Shown: positions 44,078-52,096, counted from the stretch's first letter. The stretch is 64,000 nucleotides of DNA from Halopiger goleimassiliensis (GCF_000455345.1 NZ_HG315690.1:1749360-1813359), one strand, 5' to 3'. Notes: a model not told the origin generated them from the letters alone. Made by a program: numbers and translations.

Positions 44078-44161
44078 GCACGCGCCGAACCGGGGCTAAA
44101 ACCGGAAAAGAGTGCCTGAAAAGAGGGCGTAGAACAGTGTTGCCACTAACCGGGCACGCTG

Positions 44162-45865
44162 CTACGTCGGGAGTTCCTGGCCGATCGTGCCGCCGATCGT
44201 CGTTGTCACCTGCTCGGTGAGGTAGGTCGCGTCGGGGTACTTGTCGTAGGAGACGACGGCCGTGTACTCGCCGCCGATGAACTTACTCGGGTCCCGTTCC
44301 GCATCAGCCCACAAGCCCATGCCGTCCCGCAGGGCGCGGCGGATCTCGCGTTTTGCTTCTTCCAGGCTCTCGGCCTCGAGGCGGTCAAACTCGATCTTCA
44401 CGTACTCGTCGGTCTCGTTCAGTCGGAGACCGTGACGGGATGCCCATGCCACCAGGGCAGACGTCGCTTCATCGAGGTCTCGGTCGGCAGCCTCGAGGGC
44501 TTTCGCGCCGGTCTCGACGGCGCGGCGTGTGGCGTTCTTAGCATCCTGAATCGCGTCGTGGACAAGTTCGCCTACGTAGTTGCTGGCGAGGCTCACCCGG
44601 TTATACTCGCGCTCAACGAGGTCATCTAACTGACGGAGCGCACGGCGGACACTCTCGGGATGACGGTCGTTCTCATCGGCTATGTCGGTAGGGGACACTT
44701 CGCCCCCGTCCGTAACGAGAGTCCGCAGAGACTCCCACTGAACCGGGCTGAGTCCGTCCGCAACATGCCGGATGACGACGGACTCCTGTTCGTTACGAAT
44801 CCGGGTGAGGTTCAGAGTCGTGACGGGGTTATCCTCGTACAGCGTGCTGTCTGCGTCAAAGTAGGCGTCTGGAACGTAGGGGTGTCCGTCGCTCTCTCGC
44901 GGTTCAAGCGGAAGGCCAGCGTCAGCCAGTACCGAAAGAACGGTCTCGGTGAGTTCGTCGTACAGGCGCTCAAGGTCGTCCCAGTGAATCGTTTCGTCCC
45001 AGCGACTCGCCTGATATGCGGCTTCGACCTTCGGATGCCGCAACGGATCGGTTTTCGGCAGGGATTTCGCCTCTCTCGCGTAGTAGTGTTTGACCTCCTT
45101 CGGGGTGTGATGGGAGGGGAAGGCCTCACCGATCCGCCTCGGGCCGAGAGTGACAGTGTGATAGTATCCCGGTAGGTTCCGGCCGCGTTCATCGTCGTCG
45201 TTCTGAACGAGCTTTCTGTAGCCTTCTCTGTCGTTCTCGAGCAGGTGCGCCATGCTCGCGATAGGTCCGTCTCGGGCGTGGACGGGGCCGCTCTCGTCGG
45301 TATCAACTCGCACGTACACAGCGGCGTCCTGAACGTTGCTCGCTGCGTGCAGGTCGCGGAAATAGTCGGAGTTGATACCGACGACGGCGGCAGCCTCACG
45401 GAGCAGAGGAACGTATCGATCAAACGGGATGTTACTGCCCTGAATGCGGCAGTTCACCCCCTCGATGAGACTCGGCGGAATGTCGATCTCGGTCTCGGTC
45501 CCGTCGCCTTTCTCGGCCCGAAGGCCCTGCCAGCGTGGGGCCATGTGAACGCTGAAATCCTGCTCGCCGGTCGGATCTTCATCGGGGTGCCGATAGATTT
45601 TGAACCGAGGTTCGCGGATGGTCTCAAATTCGATCGGTGTCCCAGCGGGGGTTTCGCCGGATTCAGGGGGTAGAAGGTTCCCCTCCGTGTAATAGAGCTT
45701 CACGACCCATCGCTGTCCATCGCGGGTAAACTCCCCGGTCGCGCTACCACCCGACTGCTTCAGTGTGTGATCCGCGGCGAACCAGGGTTTCAGAGTCGGG
45801 AATATCGCGTTTGCGTCGAACTCGTGGTATGCGGGTTCGACGGCTTTAATCGGCCCGCTCGTCAT
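44162..45865 (-). CDS. Large wHTH protein, candidate provirus replication factor
   Basis: From the ATG at 45865, chosen for its GGGAGGGAT Shine-Dalgarno and 4-nt overlap with the preceding gene, the product has 567 residues. The N-terminal 330 residues form a domain found in haloarchaeal mobile elements (PAYHEFDANAIFPTLKPWFA, YYHTVTLGPRRIGEAFPSHHT). A winged-helix segment follows (SPVQWESLRTLVTDGGEVSPTDIADENDRHPESVRRALRQL). The C-terminal part is helical (AIQDAKNATRRAVETGAKALE) with a final mixed alpha/beta domain. It has no Walker or HUH motif. Betapleolipoviruses lack a rolling-circle Rep and have a large unique protein at this place, so a replication role is inferred. It ends the leftward operon beside the hairpin cluster. 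Confidence 0.65.
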   Translation of the reverse strand: MTSGPIKAVEPAYHEFDANAIFPTLKPWFAADHTLKQSGGSATGEFTRDGQRWVVKLYYTEGNLLPPESGETPAGTPIEFETIREPRFKIYRHPDEDPTGEQDFSVHMAPRWQGLRAEKGDGTETEIDIPPSLIEGVNCRIQGSNIPFDRYVPLLREAAAVVGINSDYFRDLHAASNVQDAAVYVRVDTDESGPVHARDGPIASMAHLLENDREGYRKLVQNDDDERGRNLPGYYHTVTLGPRRIGEAFPSHHTPKEVKHYYAREAKSLPKTDPLRHPKVEAAYQASRWDETIHWDDLERLYDELTETVLSVLADAGLPLEPRESDGHPYVPDAYFDADSTLYEDNPVTTLNLTRIRNEQESVVIRHVADGLSPVQWESLRTLVTDGGEVSPTDIADENDRHPESVRRALRQLDDLVEREYNRVSLASNYVGELVHDAIQDAKNATRRAVETGAKALEAADRDLDEATSALVAWASRHGLRLNETDEYVKIEFDRLEAESLEEAKREIRRALRDGMGLWADAERDPSKFIGGEYTAVVSYDKYPDATYLTEQVTTTIGGTIGQELPT

Positions 45866-46062
45866 CGCAATCCCTCCCGGTTGACGAAACACGCCGGACA
45901 GAGCGGCACAGGCTGCTGGAGCCGCGTTTTCACCTCATACCCAGCATACTCGCAATCTACGCACTGTGACCAGACCTGCTCGGACTCGTCTTCAGCGGGG
46001 CCTCCCTCCTCTTTTGGAGGGTCCTGCGGCTCAAGACCGAAGGCCGTCAAGTCTTCGGTCAT
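45862..46062 (-). CDS. Small zinc-ribbon protein
   Basis: The 66-residue protein has CVDCEYAGYEVKT...VPLCPACF, a four-cysteine zinc ribbon, after an acidic Pro/Glu-rich N-terminus. It overlaps the HNH gene before it by 4 nt and the large wHTH gene after it by 4 nt (ATGA). It may be a small DNA- or RNA-binding partner of the replication factor. That is inferred only from coupling. Confidence 0.7.
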   Translation of the reverse strand: MTEDLTAFGLEPQDPPKEEGGPAEDESEQVWSQCVDCEYAGYEVKTRLQQPVPLCPACFVNREGLR

Positions 46063-46310
46063 GCTGGCGTCCTCCCCTCCAAGTGCGAACAGCGGTGGTC
46101 CCGAGATTCCTCGAGAACGACGTTCTTAGGCCGATTATCCCAGGGAACGTGATTCAAGTGGTGAACGTCGAACTCGTCACCGAACACGTCGTTCGGGTCG
46201 TTCTCGAGGCAGGCCACCAGTTGGTGGATGTAGACTGTCGAGTCATCATCACCGACGCGGCACCGGACGTACTCGTATCCGAGTCCGGTATGGTGAATCG
46301 AGACGTTCAC
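46059..46310 (-). CDS. HNH endonuclease-like protein
   Basis: The 83-residue GTG-started protein has VYIHQLVAC and DVHHLNHVPWDNRPKNVVLEESRDHRCSHL. The DVHHLNHVPWDNRPKN segment is the core of an HNH motif (paired His, then Asn and a following His). Length fits a minimal homing-type or phage HNH nuclease. It overlaps both neighbours by 4 nt in the leftward operon. It might process viral DNA or cut competitor DNA. Activity is unproven. Confidence 0.75.
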   Translation of the reverse strand: MNVSIHHTGLGYEYVRCRVGDDDSTVYIHQLVACLENDPNDVFGDEFDVHHLNHVPWDNRPKNVVLEESRDHRCSHLEGRTPA

Positions 46311-46438
46311 GCCGACTCACCCCGGTTTTCGGACTCGCACCGATGGTCGGGGTCGGTTGACTGGACAGCCGGGTGCGCGATGGGTGTCCGACTCTCGACA
46401 TCGTACAGACGACTGGCACGGACGAACCCAACCGTCAT
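46307..46438 (-). CDS. 43-residue protein of unknown function
   Basis: The frame MTVGFVRASRLYDVESRTP... is 43 residues, begins with an ATG overlapping the stop of the preceding gene (ATGA) and ends with a TGA overlapping the GTG of the HNH gene (GTGA). This exact double coupling supports it as a real gene, although it matches no recognised family. A larger overlapping frame in another register is not coupled. Confidence 0.55.
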   Translation of the reverse strand: MTVGFVRASRLYDVESRTPIAHPAVQSTDPDHRCESENRGESA

Positions 46439-46689
46439 CGCTCCGATTCACCCCCATCGGTGAGAAGCGGCGGTTTACGAGCCGATCCCGTTCGGACCAA
46501 CCGACGCGAACACCCTTTCGCGTGCCCGGCCTCGCCGTCCTTGTTGAGCAACCGGGTACAGCGGGCTTCACACTCCGGACAGACGAACTCTCGAGAGGTT
46601 CGCGGGTCGGGCCGAGTCCACACCCGCCGCTCGAGTTCGTCCCGGTCAATCTCGGCGAGAAGATCCTCGAGCGACTTCACGCCGACCAC
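46435..46689 (-). CDS. Small zinc-finger protein, first gene of leftward operon
   Basis: The 84-residue GTG-started protein has an amphipathic N-terminus (SLEDLLAEIDRDELERRVW) and a zinc-finger motif FVCPECEARCTRLLNKDGEAGHAKGC. Similar small C2HC-type proteins are frequent in haloarchaeal viruses. It ends ATGA-coupled to the 43-residue gene. No clear promoter lies between it and attR, so transcription may start within the 3' tRNA region. Confidence 0.65.
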   Translation of the reverse strand: MVGVKSLEDLLAEIDRDELERRVWTRPDPRTSREFVCPECEARCTRLLNKDGEAGHAKGCSRRLVRTGSARKPPLLTDGGESER

Positions 46690-46800
46690 CCCGATTTACT
46701 CGGTTCACCGATGGACGGCGAAGGGGTGCAGAAACTCCAGTACTGGATTCGCGATGAGACCAGCCGCTCTAATCGGGTGGTGAAACGAGAAAACCGACCG

Positions 46801-46848
46801 AAAAGGCGGGTGAAGGTGCCGAACTCGACACCTTCGAAATCGCCTTTT
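46801..46848. repeat. Nested inverted repeats beside attR
   Basis: AAAAGGCG (46801-46808) pairs with CGCCTTTT (46841-46848). Inside it GAAGGTG (46812-46818) pairs with CACCTTC (46829-46835). It lies 7 bp from the attachment core, so integrase or accessory-factor binding is plausible; a terminator for read-through is another. Confidence 0.65.
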
Positions 46849-46854
46849 TCAGGG

Positions 46855-46869
46855 ATGGACTCGCCGGGA
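46855..46869. other. Attachment site attR core
   Basis: ATGGACTCGCCGGGA repeats exactly the attL core at 36293-36307 and overlaps the 3' end of the tRNA-Ala gene (14 of its 15 bp lie in the gene). Confidence 0.92.
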
Positions 46870-46927
46870 TTTGAACCCGGGGCCTCTTCCTTGCGAAGGA
46901 AGCGATCTGCCGCTGATCTACGAGCCC
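46856..46927 (-). tRNA. tRNA-Ala (anticodon CGC)
   Basis: The 72-nt gene folds as a full cloverleaf. The acceptor stem GGGCTCG pairs with CGAGTCC and includes the G3-U70 pair that defines alanine identity. The D arm contains AGATCAGCGGCAGATC; the anticodon arm CTTCC-TTCGCAA-GGAAG gives anticodon CGC for GCG codons. The T arm contains CCGGGTTCAAATCCCGG. The CCA end is not encoded. The provirus is integrated at its 3' end and leaves the gene intact. Confidence 0.97.
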
Positions 46928-47048
46928 TCGCCCGTTTCTAACCGGGGTTTCTATTTGTACCTTGTGTTTCGTGGGCAGATCGTGAGAGCGCCCCACGATC
47001 GCCGCTCTCGAGCAGCCGCGTCCTCCCACGGTTTACTGTACGTCAGTT

Positions 47049-47084
47049 CCGGCGCAACCGCCGCCAGGGTCGCGGTTGCGCCGG
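47049..47084. terminator. Palindrome downstream of the rhomboid gene
   Basis: CCGGCGCAACCG (47049-47060) pairs perfectly with CGGTTGCGCCGG (47073-47084). It lies 23 bp past the rhomboid stop. A near-identical palindrome follows the rpsJ gene, which suggests a common terminator-like element, though neither is followed by a T-run. Confidence 0.55.
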
Positions 47085-47106
47085 TACATCGGTACAGCAC
47101 TCCGTA

Positions 47107-47766
47107 TCAAACGGCCGGCCGATCGGCACCGGCGCTCGAGCGTACGTTCAACACGCGTGCCCGCCCGGCGAGCAACCCGAGGAGGAAACCGGTGAAATGG
47201 GCGATCAGCGCGACGCCGGGGGCGGCCGTCGCGAACGTGACGAGGACGGCCAGCGCGAGGAAGACGAGGATCGCGACCCACCGCGGGACCGAGACGAACG
47301 ACGAGACGCCCACCGAGAGCCGGTTCGACGCGACGAGATAGCCGAGCAGGGCGAAGATCGCACCGCTGGCCCCCAGCACCGGCCGCAGTTGGAACCAGTC
47401 GCCGATAACGGGCAGCCCCGTGAACAGCCCGCTGAGTACGATCTGCGAGACCGCGGCGATCGCACCGGTCACCAGGAAGAACGCGTGGAATCGCAGCCGC
47501 GTCGTCGCGCGGGCGACGGGCCAGCCGAAAACGACGAGCGCGACGCTGTTCGAGACGAGATGCCCCAGTCCACCGTGGGCGTAGACGCTCGTGACGATCG
47601 TCCACGGGTTGACCGACAGCGGGGGCGCGAGGACGAAGAGCGTGCCCATCAGCCCCAGCAGCGCGGTCACCAACTGAAGCGCGTGGACGATGACGAAGAG
47701 GGCCAGCAACTCGAGGATGGGGCTGGCCGAACCGTCGGTCGACTGGGGCCGGGACCCGTTGCCCAT
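47107..47766 (-). CDS. Rhomboid family intramembrane serine protease
   Basis: From the ATG at 47766 the protein has 219 residues with about six helices. The catalytic serine is in GASG (Ser134), the catalytic histidine in AHFTGFLLG (His190), and the oxyanion asparagine in HLVSNS (Asn73), all in the standard rhomboid order. WTIVTSVYAHGGLGHLVSN is the typical loop-1 region. It cleaves membrane proteins within the bilayer. The substrate is unknown. The longer ORF start adds only 12 residues without conservation. Confidence 0.93.
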   Translation of the reverse strand: MGNGSRPQSTDGSASPILELLALFVIVHALQLVTALLGLMGTLFVLAPPLSVNPWTIVTSVYAHGGLGHLVSNSVALVVFGWPVARATTRLRFHAFFLVTGAIAAVSQIVLSGLFTGLPVIGDWFQLRPVLGASGAIFALLGYLVASNRLSVGVSSFVSVPRWVAILVFLALAVLVTFATAAPGVALIAHFTGFLLGLLAGRARVLNVRSSAGADRPAV

Positions 47767-47935
47767 ACCCACCGTCCGGCGGCGAGGGACAAAAGTCCCC
47801 ACGGCTTACGCGGTGTACGGAGTGCTTACCGCGGCCGGTCGATCGGGCGTCGTCACGACGGCGCTGTCGCTACGGAGGTGATAAACGGAAAATGTGCGCG
47901 GCGTGCGTCTCATACGATCCGCCGTAAGTCAGGAT

Positions 47936-47968
47936 CGGCGCAACCCGCGTCCGCCTGCGGTTGCGCCG
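47936..47968. terminator. Palindrome downstream of rpsJ
   Basis: CGGCGCAACC (47936-47945) pairs with GGTTGCGCCG (47959-47968). It follows the rpsJ stop by about 20 bp and shares the stem core with the palindrome at 47049. Confidence 0.55.
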
Positions 47969-47989
47969 AGACCGTTACAGCGGACCGCC

Positions 47990-48298
47990 TCAGTCTTCGA
48001 GGACGATCTCGATCGAGACGTCGTTCGGCACCTGAATGCGCATGAGCTGGCGGAGTGCGCGTTCGTCGGCGTCCAAGTCGATCAGGCGCTTGTGGACGCG
48101 CATCTCCCAGTGCTCCCACGTCGCGGTGCCCTCGCCGTCAGGCGACTTCCGGGTCGGAACCTCGAGGGTCTTGGTCGGCAGCGGGATCGGACCGCTGAGG
48201 TTGACGCCGGTGTTGTTCGCGATCTCGCGGACGTCGTCGCAGATGTCGTCCAGGTCGTCCGGGCTGGTGCCCGCGAGTCGAACGCGTGCCTGCTGCAT
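47990..48298 (-). CDS. rpsJ: Small ribosomal subunit protein uS10
   Basis: The 102-residue protein [20 protein letters not shown]... is the archaeal uS10, with [38 protein letters not shown], the RNA-binding loop, and a C-terminus [18 protein letters not shown]. It is encoded immediately after tuf with no spacing (stop and start are adjacent), the classical archaeal arrangement. It is a 30S subunit component. Confidence 0.98.
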   Translation of the reverse strand: MQQARVRLAGTSPDDLDDICDDVREIANNTGVNLSGPIPLPTKTLEVPTRKSPDGEGTATWEHWEMRVHKRLIDLDADERALRQLMRIQVPNDVSIEIVLED

Positions 48299-49567
48299 TT
48301 ATTTCTCGTTGACGTCGAGCACTCGACCGGCCGCGATGGTCTGGCCCATGTCTCGGATCGCGAAGCTCCCGAGTTCGGGGATCTCGTCGGCCGGCTCGAT
48401 GCTGAGCGGTTTCTGCGGGCGGATCGTCACCTTCGCGGCGTCACCCGACTGGATGAAGTCGGGGTCTTCCTCGGTGACCTCGCCGCTCGAGGGGTCCATC
48501 TTCGCGTCGATGGACTCGATCGTACAGGCGACCTGGGCCGTGTGGGCGTGGAAGACCGGCGTGTAGCCCGAGGTGATGACCGAGGGGTGCTGCATGACGA
48601 CGATCTGGGCCTCGAACGTCTCGGCGACGCTCGGCGGGTCGTCGGCGGGGCCACAGACGTCACCGCGGCGGATGTCGTCCTTGCCGATGCCACGGACGTT
48701 GAACCCGACGTTGTCACCGGGCTCGGCCTTGGGCACCTCTTCGTGGTGCATCTCGATGGTCTTGACCTCGCCACCGACGTCCGAGGGCTGGAAGACGACG
48801 TCGTCGCCGGTGTTCATGACGCCGGTCTCGATACGTCCGACGGGGACGGTACCGATACCGGAGATGGTGTAGACGTCCTGGATCGGGAGGCGCAGCGACG
48901 CGTCCGTCGGCGGCTCCGGCTCGGGCAGGTCGTTCAGGGCCTCGAGCAGGGTGCGGCCGTCGTACCACGGCGTGTTGTCCGAGGCCTCGGCGATGTTGTC
49001 GCCCTCGAAGGCCGAGATCGGGATGAACGAGGCGTCGTCGGTCTGGAACTGGACCTGCTTGAGCAGCTGGTTGACCTCGTCGACGACGTCGTCGAAGGTC
49101 GACTCCTCGTAGTCGACGACGTCCATCTTGTTGATACCGACGATGAGCTCGTCGATGCCGAGGGTGCGGGCCAGGAAGACGTGCTCCTGGGTCTGGGGCG
49201 CGACGCCGTCGTCGGCGGCGACGACGAGGACGGCGTTGTCGGCCTGCGAGGCCCCCGTGATCATGTTCTTGACGAAGTCGCGGTGGCCCGGACAGTCGAC
49301 GATGGTGAAGTAGTACTCGTCGGTGTCGAACTCCTGGTGGGCGATGTCGATGGTGACACCGCGCTCGCGCTCTTCGGCGAGGTTGTCCATGACGTAGGCG
49401 AACTCGAAGCCGCCCTTGCCCTTCTCCTCGGCCTCTTCTCGGTGCTGTTCGATGACGTGCTCGGGTACGCTCCCCGTCTCGTAGAGGAGTCGTCCCACGA
49501 GCGTACTCTTCCCGTGGTCAACGTGGCCGATGATGGCCAGGTTCTGGTGCGGTTTGTCTTCGCTCAT
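48299..49567 (-). CDS. tuf: Elongation factor 1-alpha (aEF1A)
   Basis: The 422-residue GTPase delivers aminoacyl-tRNA to the ribosome. G1 is [10 protein letters not shown]2 lies in [12 protein letters not shown]3 DCPGHRDF, G4 NKMD, and G5 follows in the SAF segment. The beta-barrel domains II and III follow ([38 protein letters not shown]). An ATG at 49567 is preceded by TATAAG on the minus strand. It is co-transcribed with rpsJ. Confidence 0.98.
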   Translation of the reverse strand: MSEDKPHQNLAIIGHVDHGKSTLVGRLLYETGSVPEHVIEQHREEAEEKGKGGFEFAYVMDNLAEERERGVTIDIAHQEFDTDEYYFTIVDCPGHRDFVKNMITGASQADNAVLVVAADDGVAPQTQEHVFLARTLGIDELIVGINKMDVVDYEESTFDDVVDEVNQLLKQVQFQTDDASFIPISAFEGDNIAEASDNTPWYDGRTLLEALNDLPEPEPPTDASLRLPIQDVYTISGIGTVPVGRIETGVMNTGDDVVFQPSDVGGEVKTIEMHHEEVPKAEPGDNVGFNVRGIGKDDIRRGDVCGPADDPPSVAETFEAQIVVMQHPSVITSGYTPVFHAHTAQVACTIESIDAKMDPSSGEVTEEDPDFIQSGDAAKVTIRPQKPLSIEPADEIPELGSFAIRDMGQTIAAGRVLDVNEK

Positions 49568-49990
49568 TGTTGTAGCTCACGCGCAGAGGCGCTTATATCG
49601 GTCTCTTTGGCTCGTTGCGGTTAAAACCATTTCGAAAGCGTATTCGACCCAACCCGACGCCTGCTTGCGGTTTGTGTCGGTACCACACGATTTGCCTGCC
49701 CGGTCGTTCGGGAGCGCCGGCCGATCGCGACCCGTCGACCATCGCTTTCCCACGACACGTCCGAAAGAGTTCCCACCGACCCTGTGTCGACTCGGGCGAC
49801 CGCTTCACGCCTCGCGACTCGAGATTCCGTTTGCGCATACGTGCGCGATTACGTTCGGCAGTGACGTCCCTGCCGTCGTGGACAGCCACTATTCGAGCAG
49901 TTCCGTCCGCCCGGTCTTGCGATCGAGCGGTCGGACGGCGGTCCCGAGAGAAAGCGAGACGCGTTCGCCAGCCGCGCCGCCCGTCTCGAG
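49568..49990. other. Intergenic region before tuf
   Basis: These 423 bp separate the leftward hom and tuf genes. Apart from the tuf promoter, with CGATATAAGCG (49590-49600) on the minus strand, I see no feature. Small frames present have no coding character. Confidence 0.5.
49592..49597 (-). promoter_or_regulatory. TATA box of tuf-rpsJ
   Basis: TATAAG on the minus strand lies 24 nt before the tuf ATG and is followed by CGCCTCTGCGCGTGAG, so the mRNA leader is short. Confidence 0.55.
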
Positions 49991-50938
49991 TTACAACGGC
50001 GGAAGCCGGCCCACGTCGGACAGCACGGCAGTCGCCGTCTCCGGGCCGCCCGCGCCGCGACCGCTCGAGGCCAGCGATCCGGCGTGGCGGGTCTCGATCT
50101 GGACGATGTTTCGCGTCCCGGTCACCGCGAGCGCGCCGTTCTCGGGGACGAGTCGCGGACCGACGCGGACGCCCTCCCGGGTGGCTTCGCCGATCAGCCG
50201 AATGGTCCGGCCGTCCTCGGCGGCCAGATCGAGGGCGCTTCCGGGGACGTTGCGGATGCCGTCGACGGTCGCGTCCGACAGCGAGAAGCCGCCGTCGTTG
50301 AGCACGTTCGCGAGGATGACGAACTTCAGCGCGGCGTCGGTGCCGTCGACGTCGAACGTCGGATCGGCCTCCGCGACGCCCAGATCCTGGGCCTCGGCGA
50401 GGACGTGTTCGTAGTCCAGTCCCTCGGCGGCCATCCGGGTGAGGATGAAGTTCGCCGTCCCGTTGAGGACGCCTCGAACGGCGGTCACGGCCTCGGGCGT
50501 GCAGTCCTCGATCGTCGACAGCACCGGAATAGCGCCGCCGACGGTCGCCTCGAAGCGGATCGACCCCGCGCTGTCGGCCTCCAGCGCGCGGAGTTCGTCG
50601 TACCGTTCGGCGACGGGACCCTTGTTCGCGAGGACGACGTGTCGATCCGCCTCGAGCGACCGGCGAACGTGCGTGAAACCCGGTTCGGCGTCGCCGAGGG
50701 TCGTGGGCGTCGCCTCGACGAGGACGTCGTGGTCGGTCTCGAAGACGGCTTCGGGATCGGCCGTACCGACCCCGTCGCCGCCGGCCTTGCGCTCGAGGGC
50801 GCTCTCGACGTCGATGCCGTCGCCGTCGACGGCCGCGCTGCTCGAGTCCGCGAGCGCGACGACCTCGTGACCGTACTCGCCCGCCAGGTCCGCGACGGAT
50901 CGCCCGACGGCCCCGGCACCCAGGATCGCGAGTCGCAT
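49991..50938 (-). CDS. hom: Homoserine dehydrogenase
   Basis: The 315-residue enzyme reduces aspartate semialdehyde to homoserine, leading to threonine and methionine. It has the nucleotide-binding start RLAILGAGAVGRSVADL, then VVLANKGPVAERYDEL (lysine at the substrate site), FEATVGGAIPVLSTI and LNGTANFILTRM, AEADPTFDVDGTDAALKFVILAN, the family signatures. It is of the short type with no ACT domain of its own; the ACT protein next to it probably supplies this function. It follows that gene with a 1-nt overlap. Confidence 0.95.
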   Translation of the reverse strand: MRLAILGAGAVGRSVADLAGEYGHEVVALADSSSAAVDGDGIDVESALERKAGGDGVGTADPEAVFETDHDVLVEATPTTLGDAEPGFTHVRRSLEADRHVVLANKGPVAERYDELRALEADSAGSIRFEATVGGAIPVLSTIEDCTPEAVTAVRGVLNGTANFILTRMAAEGLDYEHVLAEAQDLGVAEADPTFDVDGTDAALKFVILANVLNDGGFSLSDATVDGIRNVPGSALDLAAEDGRTIRLIGEATREGVRVGPRLVPENGALAVTGTRNIVQIETRHAGSLASSGRGAGGPETATAVLSDVGRLPPL

Positions 50939-51495
50939 CAGGCATCACCTCCGAGCAGGGGTTCGACGACGGTGAGGTCCTTCCCGGTGCCGATCGAGCG
51001 AATCGCCTCGAGCGCCTCGGCCGAGCGGCCGGAGTCGATGGCGAGGCGGATCCGGGCGCTCGCGGTACCGTCGGTACCTTCGGGGGCGGCCAGCGAGAGG
51101 TCGAGAACGGCGGCGTCGGCCTCGTCCTCGATGCGCGAGAGCGTCTCGGAGAGGTCCCGGTCGACGAGTTTCCCGACGAGGACGACGTTGATCTCCTCGC
51201 CGTACTGTTCCGCGCCGGCCTGGATCACGTTGACGCCGGCGTCCCGGAGGGCTTCGACGATGTCGTCGAACCGGTCGGGCGGACACTCCAGATCGACCTC
51301 GACCGGGATGTGCCCGCGCGGCGTGATGTTGCCCCGTTCGTGGTGGATCGAGAGCAGGTTGCCGCCGTTGTCGGCGATCGGGGACAGTGCCCGAAGCAAC
51401 TCGCCGGGTTCGTCGACGAGTTCGAGTCTGACGGTGTAGGGGCGTACGCCGCCGTCAGTCTCGGGACCGTCTTCCGCGGCGGACTCGTCACCCAT
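50938..51495 (-). CDS. ACT-domain amino-acid-binding regulator
   Basis: From the ATG at 51495 the protein has 185 residues. It has an ACT domain (YTVRLELVDEPGELLRALSPIADNGGNLLSIHHERG), then a second alpha/beta part (VEVDLECPPDRFDDIVEALRDAGVNVIQAG) and a C-terminal Ala-rich segment with a possible helix bundle. It is directly upstream of hom and translationally linked. This pair is widely conserved in haloarchaea, so feedback control of homoserine dehydrogenase by threonine or a related amino acid is the likely role. The exact ligand is unknown. Confidence 0.88.
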   Translation of the reverse strand: MGDESAAEDGPETDGGVRPYTVRLELVDEPGELLRALSPIADNGGNLLSIHHERGNITPRGHIPVEVDLECPPDRFDDIVEALRDAGVNVIQAGAEQYGEEINVVLVGKLVDRDLSETLSRIEDEADAAVLDLSLAAPEGTDGTASARIRLAIDSGRSAEALEAIRSIGTGKDLTVVEPLLGGDA

Positions 51496-51629
51496 CGCCG
51501 TCACCTCCCAGTCGCGGACGTCCACACGTCGTCATGGGTACGACTCCGTAATTGGTGCGTAAAAGGATATAGGACTTCCCAAAACTGACCGTCACCGACG
51601 TTCCGGGACCGTCTCGCGTCCTCGCGGCG

Positions 51630-51995
51630 TCAGAGGTGGTCCTCGCCGGGGTTCGAGGAGCCCCAGTCGCCGCGACCGCCTTCGGTCCTATCGATGCCCA
51701 TGATCGATTCGGCCTGCTCGGGGCCGCCGAGACTCTCCCGGGGATCGGGCACGCGGACCGTCACGTCCTCGATCTCGGGCCACTCGAGGAGCGCCGCCTC
51801 GATGTTTCCCGAGGTCACGTCGCTGATCGAACAGCCCGCACAGCCGCCGCCGAGTTCGACGATCACCTCGCCCGACTGGGGGTCGGCCTTCCGGACGGCG
51901 CTCGTTCCGCCGTGCATCTGGATGATCGGCATCTCCCGGCTGAGCCACTCCTCGACGCGATCGCGAAGCGGACGGTCGGCGTCGGATTCGGACAT
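51630..51995 (-). CDS. NifU C-terminal-domain iron-sulphur scaffold protein
   Basis: The 121-residue protein from ATG 51995 has the NifU-C fold: LSREMPIIQMHGGTSAVRKADPQSGEVIVELGGGCAGCSISDVTSG with the CxxC (CAGC), and EAALLEWPEIEDVTVRVPD. Such proteins hold or pass Fe-S clusters during assembly. An unordered acidic C-terminal tail of about 20 residues follows. It is alone here, with no suf genes in the window. Confidence 0.92.
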   Translation of the reverse strand: MSESDADRPLRDRVEEWLSREMPIIQMHGGTSAVRKADPQSGEVIVELGGGCAGCSISDVTSGNIEAALLEWPEIEDVTVRVPDPRESLGGPEQAESIMGIDRTEGGRGDWGSSNPGEDHL

Positions 51996-52096
51996 ACCCC
52001 CACTTGGCACTCGAGCGGCGTATAGGTTGTGCAGACCGCTCGAAACCGTCAGGAACGACCACGAACGATCACCGCCGATTTCGCGCTGGCCGCGGG

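Larger units (their letters stand above)
43805..44161. other. Hairpin-rich spacer between convergent provirus genes
   Basis: The 357-bp spacer is GC-rich, contains no supported gene and is dominated by the three hairpins listed separately plus a small 5-bp stem (43965-43978). It may combine bidirectional termination with a replication origin. Confidence 0.65.
36293..46869. mobile_element. Integrated betapleolipovirus-like provirus
   Basis: The element of 10.6 kb is bounded by a 15-bp direct repeat and sits at the 3' end of tRNA-Ala. Gene order from the left is integrase, a zinc-finger gene, PhiH1-like repressor, 4-TM VP3-like protein, 29-residue peptide, VP4-like spike (Tat signal, coiled coil, C-terminal helix), two membrane proteins, VP8-like ATPase, nuclease, hairpin cluster, and a leftward operon of four small genes and a large wHTH protein. 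Order and topology match the conserved block VP3-VP4-ORF6-ORF7-VP8 of Pleolipoviridae, and the size fits HRPV-3/HGPV-1/SNJ2-type viruses. No recognisable rolling-circle Rep is present, as in betapleolipoviruses. Every gene looks intact, so it may be inducible. Confidence 0.85.

Noticed and set aside
46317-46649. 110-residue leftward ORF in the provirus operon
   Set aside because: It overlaps the coupled 84- and 43-residue genes in another frame and has no coupling of its own.
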